Below are positions 1-6,352 of a stretch of DNA of 12,973 nt, piece after piece (within the stretch, counting starts at the first letter, position 1; every line of letters begins with the position of its first letter). Origin of the DNA: Gordonia sp. UBA5067 (GTDB lineage: Bacteria; Actinomycetota; Actinomycetes; Mycobacteriales; Mycobacteriaceae); the NCBI RefSeq assembly GCF_002414845.1, contig NZ_DIAX01000045.1, forward strand, positions 1 to 12,973. The letters run 5' to 3'. The notes under the pieces were generated by a model that was given only the letters and a program-made list of their open reading frames with translations, was not told the DNA's origin and searched no databases. The position numbers were made by a program, and so were the translations under genes.

Positions 1-132
1 GCGCTCGTACAGGTCGATGCTGACGCCCCGATCAACCAGGTCGTCATGCTTCATCAAGGCATCGGCCGCATAGATACCGGCCGGACCGGCACCGACGATG
101 GCAACGCGCAACGCGCGGTTCTCCTCGCTCAT
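1..132 (-). CDS. Ferredoxin-NADP+ reductase-like FAD flavoprotein (N-terminus, partial)
   Basis: The first 44 residues of a minus-strand protein run off the left edge. The N-terminus VAIVGAGPAGIYAADAL is a classic FAD-binding Rossmann start (GxGxxG) as found in the adrenodoxin/ferredoxin-NADP reductase family, and it is followed by a second strand ending in the acidic DLYER. Relatives (mycobacterial FprA/FprB) move electrons between NADPH and ferredoxins through FAD in the cytoplasm. Here the FAD domain starts within ten residues of the Met, so there is no N-terminal ferredoxin domain of the FprB kind. ATG at 132-130 is the only sensible start. It diverges from the gene at 243 across 110 bases. 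The subfamily cannot be fixed from 44 residues; other GxGxxG flavoproteins of the same fold remain possible. Confidence 0.78.
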   Translation of the reverse strand, partial: MSEENRALRVAIVGAGPAGIYAADALMKHDDLVDRGVSIDLYER

Positions 133-186
133 GACCTCTACGGTAGGTGGTCGTGGGCGGCCGCCAAAATATGACCTTCGGCCCGC

Positions 187-204
187 AGTGAGGTTCGCCT
201 CACT
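187..204. promoter_or_regulatory. Perfect inverted repeat AGTGAGG-TTCG-CCTCACT in divergent intergenic region
   Basis: Two 7-base arms flank a TTCG loop, between the divergent starts at 132 and 243. As DNA it could be an operator. As RNA it would form a UUCG-tetraloop hairpin in the leader of either gene if transcription begins upstream. The stretch AGGTTCGCCTCAC also resembles an iron (IdeR/DtxR) box, but the full 19-base match to the remembered consensus is only about 13 positions and its symmetry centre is offset. Its role is therefore open. Confidence 0.5.
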
Positions 205-228
205 TCGCGACTGACCTGCGAGCGGCCA

Positions 229-234
229 TATACT
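229..234 (+). promoter_or_regulatory. -10 element TATACT for a probable leaderless transcript
   Basis: TATACT matches the actinobacterial TANNNT -10 pattern and ends 8 bases before the GTG at 243. Transcription would then start at or within a base or two of the start codon. There is no Shine-Dalgarno-like purine run before the GTG, which fits a leaderless mRNA, a common arrangement in this order. No good -35 is visible. Confidence 0.55.
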
Positions 235-242
235 GGGTCGTT

Positions 243-716
243 GTGGCTGACTCCCCCGACGATGACATGGGCCAATCGTCCGACGAACTGGACCGGCGCG
301 ATGCGCCGACCAGGGGGCCGATCATCGCGGCACTCGCTGTCGTCGTGGTTTTGATCGGCCTGATTCTAATTCCCCAGTGGCTGCACCCGTTCGCCAGTCG
401 GGTCAGTGACGAGGACTCGGTACGGATGGCGGTCAACAACCACTACACCGCACAGAACGCACTGAACTACGACACGTTCACCCGGTGGACCTGCGCGGCG
501 AAGCTGCCGCCGCGCGACGAGTTCCTGACGCGCGCCACCGCCTCCCGCGACGTGAATGGGCCGATCGTGATCCCCCCGGGAAAGATCGCCGATGTCGCGA
601 TCAACGGCGACAGGGCGAGTGCCACCGTCAGCTGGCACTACGGAAAGAAGACCGACGCCGTGACGACGACCGCGACCACCCTGGTCCGCCAGGACAACCA
701 ATGGAAGGTGTGCTGA
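243..716 (+). CDS. Rv0361-type single-pass membrane protein
   Basis: This 157-residue protein has an acidic cytoplasmic N-terminus (1-24), one hydrophobic helix (about 25-44) and an extracytoplasmic domain (about 56-157). That domain has the look of an NTF2/DUF4878-like fold: an early helical segment with NNHYTAQNALNYDTF, then beta strands with DVAINGDRASATVSWHY. It resembles the actinobacterial Rv0361 family, whose biochemical role I do not know. There are only two cysteines, C84 and the very last residue C157, both outside the membrane, so a disulfide is plausible (inference). The GTG start is supported by the -10 box just upstream. The stop overlaps the next ATG by one base (TGATG), so the rhodanese is probably translationally coupled to it. 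Confidence 0.78.
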   Translation: MADSPDDDMGQSSDELDRRDAPTRGPIIAALAVVVVLIGLILIPQWLHPFASRVSDEDSVRMAVNNHYTAQNALNYDTFTRWTCAAKLPPRDEFLTRATASRDVNGPIVIPPGKIADVAINGDRASATVSWHYGKKTDAVTTTATTLVRQDNQWKVC

Positions 717-1129
717 TGAGCTACGCCGGAGACGTGACCCCCACGCAGGCGTGGGAGCTGCTCGAGAACGATGAGAACACCGTCCTCGTCGACTGCCGCA
801 CCAGCGCCGAGTGGAACTTCGTCGGGGTCCCCGATCTGGAGATCCTGGAGAAGCGGACGGTGTTCGTCGAATGGACGACCTTCCCGTCAGGTGCGCCCAA
901 CCCCCGGTTCGTCGATGACCTGCGCGACGCCGGAATCCGCGACGACAACCGGGTGCTGTTCATCTGCCGCTCGGGCCACCGGTCGATCGGCGCCGCGGAG
1001 GCGGCGACCGCGGCCGGGATCGTCCAGTCCTACAACGTGCTCGATGGTTTCGAAGGCGGCCTTGACGAGAACGATCACCGCGGTTCGGCGGGTTGGCGGG
1101 CTGACAATCTGCCCTGGCGCCAGTCCTGA
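716..1129 (+). CDS. Rhodanese-like sulfurtransferase
   Basis: A single rhodanese domain of 137 residues. The active-site loop is CRSGHRS at residues 84-90, with C84 as the persulfide-carrying cysteine, and a DCRTSAEW segment (26-33) is typical of the domain. Rhodaneses move sulfane sulfur from a donor to an acceptor nucleophile in the cytoplasm. The start is ATG 716, preceded by GGAAGG at 703-708 inside the upstream gene. The frame stays open upstream, but that stretch overlaps the membrane protein and has no domain similarity. metZ begins 21 bases downstream, and a rhodanese beside metZ also occurs in Mycobacterium (Rv0390-Rv0391, from memory). A role in sulfur handling for homocysteine synthesis is therefore likely but unproven. 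Confidence 0.92.
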   Translation: MSYAGDVTPTQAWELLENDENTVLVDCRTSAEWNFVGVPDLEILEKRTVFVEWTTFPSGAPNPRFVDDLRDAGIRDDNRVLFICRSGHRSIGAAEAATAAGIVQSYNVLDGFEGGLDENDHRGSAGWRADNLPWRQS

Positions 1130-1150
1130 ACCGCGAGTGAGGAATAAGCA

Positions 1151-2359
1151 GTGAACGACATTTTCGGCGAGTTGCCGCCCGGCGTCGGTCCGGACACCCT
1201 GGCGGTCCAGGGTGGGGTGGCGCGCTCGCAGTTCCAGGAGACCTCCGAAGGCCTGTTCCTGACGAGCGGCTACGTCTACGACTCGGCGGAGGCGGCCGAG
1301 CGGGCCTTCAACGGTGCTGAACCCCGGTTCGTCTACTCCCGCTTCGGCAATCCGACCGTCGCCATGTTCCAGGAGCGGCTACGCCTGCTCGACGGGGCGC
1401 AGGCCTGCTTCGGTACGGCCAGCGGCATGGCCGCGGTCTTCGTCGCGCTCGGCGCCTTACTGAAGGCGGGCGACCGCCTTGTCGCCGCTCGCAGCCTCTT
1501 TGGATCCTGCTTTGTGGTCTGCAATGAAATCTTGCCGCGCTGGGGCGTCGAAACCGTCTTCGTGGATGGCGAGGACCTCCAGCAGTGGGAGGAAGCGTTG
1601 TCGGTCCCGACGACGGCGGTCTTCTTCGAGACGCCGGCCAACCCAATGCAGACCCTGGTCGACGTCGCGGCGGTGTCCGAACTCGCCCACGCGGCGGGCG
1701 CAAAGGTGGTGCTGGACAACGTATTCGCCACCCCGCTGCTGCAGCGCGGCTTCGATCTCGGCGCCGACGTCGTCGTGTACTCGGCCACTAAGCACATCGA
1801 CGGCCAGGGCCGCGTCATGGGCGGGGCGGTCTTGGGCGACGAGGAATTCATCTCCGGTCCGGTTCAGACGCTCATGCGCCACACCGGTCCCGCGATGAGC
1901 CCGTTCAACGCCTGGACGCTACTCAAGGGCTTAGAGACGATGCGCCTGCGCTTAGACGCCTCGGTGGCCTCGGCGTTGCGCGTCGCGGAGTTCCTGGACG
2001 CCGATGCGCGCATCGCCTGGACCAGGTACCCGTTCCTGTCGTCGCACCCGCAGTTCGACCTTGCGCGCAAGCAGATGGCCGGCGGCGGCACGGTGGTGAC
2101 CTTTGAGATTGCCGACCGCGCCGGGCGCGGCGGAAAAGAACGAGTCTTCGAGGTGCTCGACAAGCTTCGGGTCGTCAAGATCTCCAACAACCTGGGCGAT
2201 TCCAAGACGCTCGTCACCCATCCGGCCACGACGACCCACCGGGCGATGGGGCCCGAAGGCCGCGCCGCTGTCGGCATCACCGACTCGGTGGTGCGCGTCT
2301 CGATCGGTCTGGAGAACACCGAGGACCTGATCACCGATCTTGATCAGGCCCTCGGCTGA
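1151..2359 (+). CDS. metZ: O-succinylhomoserine sulfhydrylase
   Basis: A 402-residue Cys/Met-metabolism PLP enzyme (fold type I) of full family length. It joins sulfide to an activated homoserine (O-succinyl, possibly O-acetyl) to give homocysteine, the direct sulfhydrylation route to methionine. Visible landmarks are YSRFGNPT (62-69), the GTASGMAA loop (88-95) that holds the cofactor phosphate, D189 in VLDN opposite the pyridine nitrogen, and the Schiff-base lysine K214 in SATKH. The product call over cystathionine gamma-synthase or a lyase rests on overall resemblance to actinobacterial MetZ and on the rhodanese neighbour. The GTG start has GAGGA at 1139-1143, seven bases upstream. The gene ends 12 bases before the convergent DUF4352 stop, leaving no room for a conventional terminator. 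Confidence 0.94.
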   Translation: MNDIFGELPPGVGPDTLAVQGGVARSQFQETSEGLFLTSGYVYDSAEAAERAFNGAEPRFVYSRFGNPTVAMFQERLRLLDGAQACFGTASGMAAVFVALGALLKAGDRLVAARSLFGSCFVVCNEILPRWGVETVFVDGEDLQQWEEALSVPTTAVFFETPANPMQTLVDVAAVSELAHAAGAKVVLDNVFATPLLQRGFDLGADVVVYSATKHIDGQGRVMGGAVLGDEEFISGPVQTLMRHTGPAMSPFNAWTLLKGLETMRLRLDASVASALRVAEFLDADARIAWTRYPFLSSHPQFDLARKQMAGGGTVVTFEIADRAGRGGKERVFEVLDKLRVVKISNNLGDSKTLVTHPATTTHRAMGPEGRAAVGITDSVVRVSIGLENTEDLITDLDQALG

Positions 2360-2371
2360 CTCGGGCGGTTT

Positions 2372-3097
2372 CTACTTCAGGGAGACCTTCACCCCGTTGG
2401 AGAACAGGGAGTCGTGCAACTCCAGTTCGGTCGGTACCGCGCGGGCGGGGATGTCGAAGACGAGTTTCACCGCCACCTTGTTGCCGGGGTTGATGCTGTC
2501 CCATACGGGGACGCCGGAATCACCGAGCGCGATCTGAGCGCTGGTGTCCGACTCGTGCTCGCGACCCTGCTGATCGACGAGCTTTTGCCCGGACGGGGAG
2601 AAGCCTTGCGGCTTGTCGCCGATGTTCTTGACGCTCACCGTCACCACCGTGAATTTGCCCTGGGCCTTCTGTCGGAGGAATTCGTTCTCGCCGACGGTGG
2701 TGAGCCCACTGGTCACATCGGTGACGACGAACTCGAACTTGCCGTCGCGCACCGGCTGGTTCATTCCGGCGATGACGTCTTTCTTCGCGTCCGGCGTGCC
2801 CTGTTCATCGTTGGCGCGGCTGTCCGGCTTGTCCTGCTTGTCGCCCGCCGGCGCGCCCGCCGTCGTCGTCGGGCTGTTGGATCTTTCTCCACCAGACATG
2901 AGTGCGCCGAGACCGCAGACCGCGATCAGTGCGGCGACGATGCCGATGATCCACGGCGCCTTCGACTTCTTGGGCGGCGGGGGCGGAGCCGGATAGCCGG
3001 GCATCTGGCCGTACTGCTCGTACGGCGCGTACTGCCCGGCGGGGGCGGGCGCGGGGGCGGGGTAGTGGGGGTGCGGCGGGTAATTCGGTGTCGTCAT
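2372..3097 (-). CDS. Proline-rich, membrane-anchored DUF4352 protein
   Basis: The 241-residue product has a Pro/Tyr/Ala-rich cytoplasmic N-terminus (1-46), one transmembrane helix (about 48-68), a polar Asp/Lys-rich linker (69-110) and an exported domain from about 112 to the end. That domain has the DUF4352 pattern: GKFEFVVTDV, then FTVVTVSVKNIGDKPQ and LVFDIP. DUF4352 is an immunoglobulin-like beta-sandwich related to the MPT63 type; its ligand is unknown. The frame is open further upstream, but ATG 3097 has AGGAGG at 3102-3107 (four-base spacing) and begins the usual MTTPNYPPHP style of leader. It lies downstream of the isochorismate synthase on the same strand with a gap of 101 bases, so co-transcription is possible but there is no evident functional link. 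Confidence 0.84.
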   Translation of the reverse strand: MTTPNYPPHPHYPAPAPAPAGQYAPYEQYGQMPGYPAPPPPPKKSKAPWIIGIVAALIAVCGLGALMSGGERSNSPTTTAGAPAGDKQDKPDSRANDEQGTPDAKKDVIAGMNQPVRDGKFEFVVTDVTSGLTTVGENEFLRQKAQGKFTVVTVSVKNIGDKPQGFSPSGQKLVDQQGREHESDTSAQIALGDSGVPVWDSINPGNKVAVKLVFDIPARAVPTELELHDSLFSNGVKVSLK

Positions 3098-3162
3098 GAT
3101 GCCTCCTAATAGGTCTGAGAGACGAACAGGAGCAGAGCGTAGGAAGACGGTCGGACAATCGG

Positions 3163-3190
3163 GGCCCAGAGAATTCGGCCCGGAGAATTG
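3163..3190. repeat. 14-bp tandem duplication downstream of the isochorismate synthase gene
   Basis: Two adjacent 14-base units, GGCCCAGAGAATTC and GGCCCGGAGAATTG, differ at two positions. A partial third (GGGCCGGA) runs into the stop codon region of the minus-strand gene ending at 3199. The GGCC blocks on either side of the AATT centres can pair, so on the minus-strand mRNA this could fold into a GC-rich stem between the two genes. No U-tract follows, so I do not call it an intrinsic terminator. Confidence 0.5.
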
Positions 3191-3198
3191 GGGCCGGA

Positions 3199-4383
3199 CT
3201 AGGGGGCGACGGTTTCGGGGTCGGCGCCCAGCGCGCGCAGGGCGGTCGCAAACTTGGCGGTCGTCTCGGCGACTTCGGCGGCCGGGTCGGAGTCGGCGAT
3301 GATGCCGCCGCCGGCCCATGCGGTGAGATGGTGCAAGTCGGCGGCCAGGCCCACGCACCGGATGGTCACCACCCAGTCCCCGTCGCCCTCGCTATTGCAC
3401 CAGCCGATCGCGCCGCCGTAGAAGCCGCGGTCGCCCTCGTAGTGGGCAATCATTTCGCTGGCGACCGCGCTGGGCGTTCCGCCGAGGGCCGGCGTCGGAG
3501 AGAGGGCCAGGGCAAGATCTAAAGCGGTGGTCGCGGGATCGGCCAGCGTCGCACTGATCGGCGTTGCCAGATGCCATAGCTCGCCGGTGGACAGCAGGGT
3601 GGGTTCGGTGGGGGCGTTGATCGTTGTGCAGAAGGGGGCCAACGACCGGCGCAAGTACTCGACGACGAAGGAGTGCTCGGCGAGATCCTTGGCCGACGAG
3701 CGCAGCGCGGCCGCCCGCTGCTCGTCGACCACCGGATCGGGCGATCGGGGCGCCGTGCCGGCGTAGGGGCGGCACTGCACGCTGCGGCCGCGGCGGCGCA
3801 CGAGGAGTTCGGGACTCGCGCCGACCAGCCATTGCCCGGCGTATCGCTCACCGGCGGCGTCGAGGGCCACCGCGAACGCATTGTTGGCGGTGTTGCCGCC
3901 GGCGAACGCGGCGGCCAGTGCAATCGGGTCGATCGCCTCGTCCACCTGCAGCTGCACGGCCCGGGCGAGGACGACTTTCTGGGCTTGTCCAGCGCGGATG
4001 CGGGCGACGATCTCGCCGACGCGTCGTTGATGCTCGGCCGGCTCGGGCAGCCGGGCGAGGACGGTTACGCTGCGCCGCTGCGGCGGCGCAGCGGGCGCCA
4101 GCGGCTGGGCCGATACCGTGAGATCGGCCGGTTCCCACAGTGCGGCCGGGTCGTCGAGGTCGAACGGGAGGGCCCCGACGATGCCCCGGCAGGATCGGCT
4201 GTGCAGGGCGGCGGCAGCGGCCTGCGTGGTCGCGAAGGTGCGTTCCCGCCCGACGCCGTGCACGGAGCCGGACCGGCCGGACAGGAGGAACGTGGAACCG
4301 CCGAGTGGGGTGCCCAGTCGGGGCAGATTAGGTGCCCAGTCGGGGGGGTTGCGGTGCCCACTCGGCGGGGGTGAGGTGCCCAC
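3199..4383 (-). CDS. entC: Isochorismate synthase
   Basis: A chorismate-utilising enzyme of the isochorismate synthase (EntC/DhbC/MenF) group, which converts chorismate to isochorismate for menaquinone or siderophore precursors. By analogy with E. coli EntC, K136 in QKVVLAR is the general base, E192 in GASPELL the general acid, and E237 (KDLAEHSF), E370 and E373 are candidate Mg-site or nearby acids. Further landmarks are GELWHLATPI (267-276), ALGGTPS (299-305), GFYGGAIGW (320-328) and AGGGI (357-361). Conserved sequence begins near TFLLSG (31-36). The nearest upstream ATG/GTG/TTG in frame is GTG 4383, inside a 22-bp tandem repeat and without a Shine-Dalgarno; a TTG at 4425 inside ppa is the alternative. 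The first 29 residues are repeat-encoded and probably not functional. Menaquinone or iron use cannot be told from context. Confidence 0.84.
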   Translation of the reverse strand: MGTSPPPSGHRNPPDWAPNLPRLGTPLGGSTFLLSGRSGSVHGVGRERTFATTQAAAAALHSRSCRGIVGALPFDLDDPAALWEPADLTVSAQPLAPAAPPQRRSVTVLARLPEPAEHQRRVGEIVARIRAGQAQKVVLARAVQLQVDEAIDPIALAAAFAGGNTANNAFAVALDAAGERYAGQWLVGASPELLVRRRGRSVQCRPYAGTAPRSPDPVVDEQRAAALRSSAKDLAEHSFVVEYLRRSLAPFCTTINAPTEPTLLSTGELWHLATPISATLADPATTALDLALALSPTPALGGTPSAVASEMIAHYEGDRGFYGGAIGWCNSEGDGDWVVTIRCVGLAADLHHLTAWAGGGIIADSDPAAEVAETTAKFATALRALGADPETVAP

Positions 4384-4396
4384 TCGGCGGCGTGGT
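4309..4396. repeat. 22-bp tandem repeat, locus A (4 units)
   Basis: Units start at 4309, 4331, 4353 and 4375, exactly 22 bases apart. Each begins GGTGCCCA(G/C)TCGG. The two right-hand units share the 16-base core GGTGCCCACTCGGCGG, and the remaining six bases vary. A half unit in opposite orientation (CCGCCGAGTGGG, 4298-4309) abuts the left end, giving a near-perfect hairpin at 4301-4321 (9-bp arms, one mismatch, 3-base loop). The array fills the ppa to entC junction and enters the entC reading frame. The same core recurs at 9721. Confidence 0.9.
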
Positions 4397-4885
4397 TCAG
4401 TGTCCCTGCGTCTTGAGGCGCTCAACGGCCTCGGCGAGGACCTTCTCGGCCTGCGCGCGCCCGACCCAGCCGCCCGGCTGGACTTCTTTGCCCGGCTCGA
4501 GGTCCTTGTAGTGCTCGAAGAAGTGGCTGATCGCGTTCAGCTCGAAATCGCTGACGTCACCCAGGTCCTGGATGTGGTCCCAGCGGACATCGCCGGCCGG
4601 AACGCAGAGGAGCTTGTCGTCGCCGCCGGCCTCGTCGGTCATCGTGTACATCGCCACCACGCGCGCCTTCACCGTCACGCCCGGGAACACCGACTCGGGC
4701 AGCAGGACCATCGCGTCGAGCGGATCCCCGTCCTCGCCAAGGGTGTCGTCGATGTACCCATAGTCGGCGGGGTAGCCCATCGACGTGTACAGATACCGGT
4801 CGAGGAAGACGCGACCGGTCTCGTGATCGATCTCGTACTTGTTGCGGCACCCTTTGGGGATCTCGATGATGACGTCGACGGCCAC
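4397..4885 (-). CDS. ppa: Inorganic pyrophosphatase (family I)
   Basis: A complete 162-residue soluble family I pyrophosphatase that hydrolyses PPi to two phosphates with Mg2+ and so pulls biosynthetic reactions forward. The N-terminus carries [12 protein letters not shown] (7-18) with the substrate-binding Lys and Glu. The signature DGDPLDAMV follows at about 52-60, with three aspartates that bind the metals, then KARVV and further acidic metal ligands around GGDDK. Length and motifs are those of mycobacterial Ppa (Rv3628). The start is GTG 4885, with GAGG ending seven bases before it. It is divergent from dacB across 96 bases, an arrangement also found in Mycobacterium. The 3' end runs directly into the 22-bp repeats. 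Confidence 0.97.
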   Translation of the reverse strand: MAVDVIIEIPKGCRNKYEIDHETGRVFLDRYLYTSMGYPADYGYIDDTLGEDGDPLDAMVLLPESVFPGVTVKARVVAMYTMTDEAGGDDKLLCVPAGDVRWDHIQDLGDVSDFELNAISHFFEHYKDLEPGKEVQPGGWVGRAQAEKVLAEAVERLKTQGH

Positions 4886-4981
4886 GGTTGTTCCTCTCGT
4901 TGGTCGGCTCTGAGCCGGTTCAACGATACTGTTTATGCCGAACGGGTCTGCATGGGACTGGCCAATGACGCGGAGGTGGCG
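4886..4981. promoter_or_regulatory. Divergent ppa/dacB promoter region
   Basis: Two TANNNT-type -10 candidates overlap head to head: TATCGT on the minus strand (4928-4923) toward ppa and TACTGT on the plus strand (4927-4932) toward dacB. A perfect inverted repeat CGGCTC-T-GAGCCG lies at 4905-4917, in what would be the ppa leader. No convincing -35 is seen. If both -10s are real, the two genes compete for RNA polymerase at one spot. Confidence 0.4.
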
Positions 4982-6352
4982 GTGAGCGGTTCGGGCAAAC
5001 GGGGGACGACGGTGCGCTGGGCGCTGATCGGGTTGCTGATCGTCGCGCTACTCGGCGGCGGCGGCGTCGTCGCCGGACGCACCCTGATGGCGGGCGACAA
5101 AATTCCGGACGGAACACCGGCACGGCCCGATCTGCTCACTCCGACGCCGGCGATTCAGCCGGTGAACCCGCAGGCACCGGCACCGTCGACCGCGGGGCTG
5201 GCGATGGCGCTGGCGAAGGTCTCGAACGCCAAAGACCTCGGGGAGCTCACCGGGCAGGTCGCCGATCCGGTGACCGGCACGGTGCTCTGGGAGAAGAACC
5301 CGGGCAAGCCGCTCATCCCGGCCTCTAATGCGAAAATCCTCACCGCGGCGGCCGCGCTGCTGGGCATGCCGCAGGACCGTCGTCTCACCACGACGGTGGT
5401 GGCCGGCCCCAACGGCCAGGTGATCGTGCGCGGCGCCGGTGATCCGACGCTGTCGGCGCAGCCGGCCGGTGCGCCCACGTACTACACGAATGCACCGCGC
5501 ATCGCCGACCTCGTCGCCCAGATCCGTGCCGCGGGAGTCAAGCCGACCTCGGTCGCCGTCGACCTCTCGCTGTTCACCGGTCCGACCATGGACCGGACGT
5601 GGGACCGGCGCGACATCGCCGGCGGTGACATCGCGCCGATCCGTTCGCTGATGGTCGACGGTGGGCGTCTCGAGGCGCTCGACGAGTATTCCCCGCGCAC
5701 CCCCGAGCCCGGGATCGCCGCCGGCGAGGCCCTGGCTGCGGCGCTCGGCGTGAAGGGCGACGTCGAACAGGTACGGGCTCCGGAGGGTGCCAGAACGTTG
5801 GCGTCGGTGCAGTCCGCGCCGCTGGCCACGCGGGTCAACGACATGATGCGCTTTTCAGACAACGTGCTGGCCGAGACGCTGTCCCTCGAACTGTCGCTGG
5901 CCGCGGGTGGCCCGGGCACCCTGGAAGCGGGTGCCGCCGCGGTCGTCAAGACCCTCGGCGACAAAGGGTTCGACACGACCGGCGTCACCCTGCGCGACGC
6001 CTCGGGGCTGTCCTACGCCAACCGGGTCCCGGCCCGGGTTCTCGACGACATGATGTCCGGCATCGCCGGTAGCCGCTACCCACAGCTGCGGGTCCTGCTC
6101 GACGGACTGCCCATCGCGAATGGCACCGGCACCCTGACCGAGCGCTTCGACCCGCGGAAGACATCGGGAGCCGGATGGGTCCGGGCGAAGACCGGCACCC
6201 TGACCGGGGTGAGTTCGCTGACGGGGATCGTGCAGACCGTCGACGGGCGGGTGCTGTCCTTCGCCTTGATGTCCAACGGTACGTCGCCCGACGTGGCGCG
6301 CCCGGCGCTCGACGCGGTCGTCGGCAAAATCCGCGATTGCGGCTGCCGGTGA
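4982..6352 (+). CDS. dacB: D-alanyl-D-alanine carboxypeptidase/endopeptidase (PBP4 class)
   Basis: A 456-residue low-molecular-mass class C penicillin-binding protein. It trims D-Ala from peptidoglycan stem peptides and may cut cross-links, on the outer face of the membrane. All three serine-acyltransferase motifs are present: SxxK as S115-N-A-K118, SxN as S292-D-N294, and KTG at 403-405. A hydrophobic N-terminal segment (13-32, [18 protein letters not shown]) is an uncleaved anchor or signal peptide, followed by a Pro-rich linker. It matches the Rv3627c type in length. The start is GTG 4982, with GGAGG at 4972-4976. The frame is open far upstream (ATG at 4952 is possible), but that DNA lies over the divergent promoter and ppa. 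Its stop overlaps the next GTG by four bases (GTGA), so translation is coupled. Confidence 0.93.
   Translation: MSGSGKRGTTVRWALIGLLIVALLGGGGVVAGRTLMAGDKIPDGTPARPDLLTPTPAIQPVNPQAPAPSTAGLAMALAKVSNAKDLGELTGQVADPVTGTVLWEKNPGKPLIPASNAKILTAAAALLGMPQDRRLTTTVVAGPNGQVIVRGAGDPTLSAQPAGAPTYYTNAPRIADLVAQIRAAGVKPTSVAVDLSLFTGPTMDRTWDRRDIAGGDIAPIRSLMVDGGRLEALDEYSPRTPEPGIAAGEALAAALGVKGDVEQVRAPEGARTLASVQSAPLATRVNDMMRFSDNVLAETLSLELSLAAGGPGTLEAGAAAVVKTLGDKGFDTTGVTLRDASGLSYANRVPARVLDDMMSGIAGSRYPQLRVLLDGLPIANGTGTLTERFDPRKTSGAGWVRAKTGTLTGVSSLTGIVQTVDGRVLSFALMSNGTSPDVARPALDAVVGKIRDCGCR

Noticed and set aside
2414..3109. Long open frame on the plus strand antisense to the DUF4352 gene
   Set aside because: Its translation is low-complexity, Arg/Val/Leu-rich and shows no domain; the opposite strand encodes a coherent membrane protein with a strong ribosome site.
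4309..4396. CRISPR-like array at the 22-bp repeats
   Set aside because: Only six bases vary between 16-base cores, far too short for spacers, and no cas genes are present.
4118..4981. N-terminal extension of dacB reading through ppa and entC antisense
   Set aside because: The frame is open only by composition; GTG 4982 with GGAGG and an immediate membrane anchor gives the normal family length.
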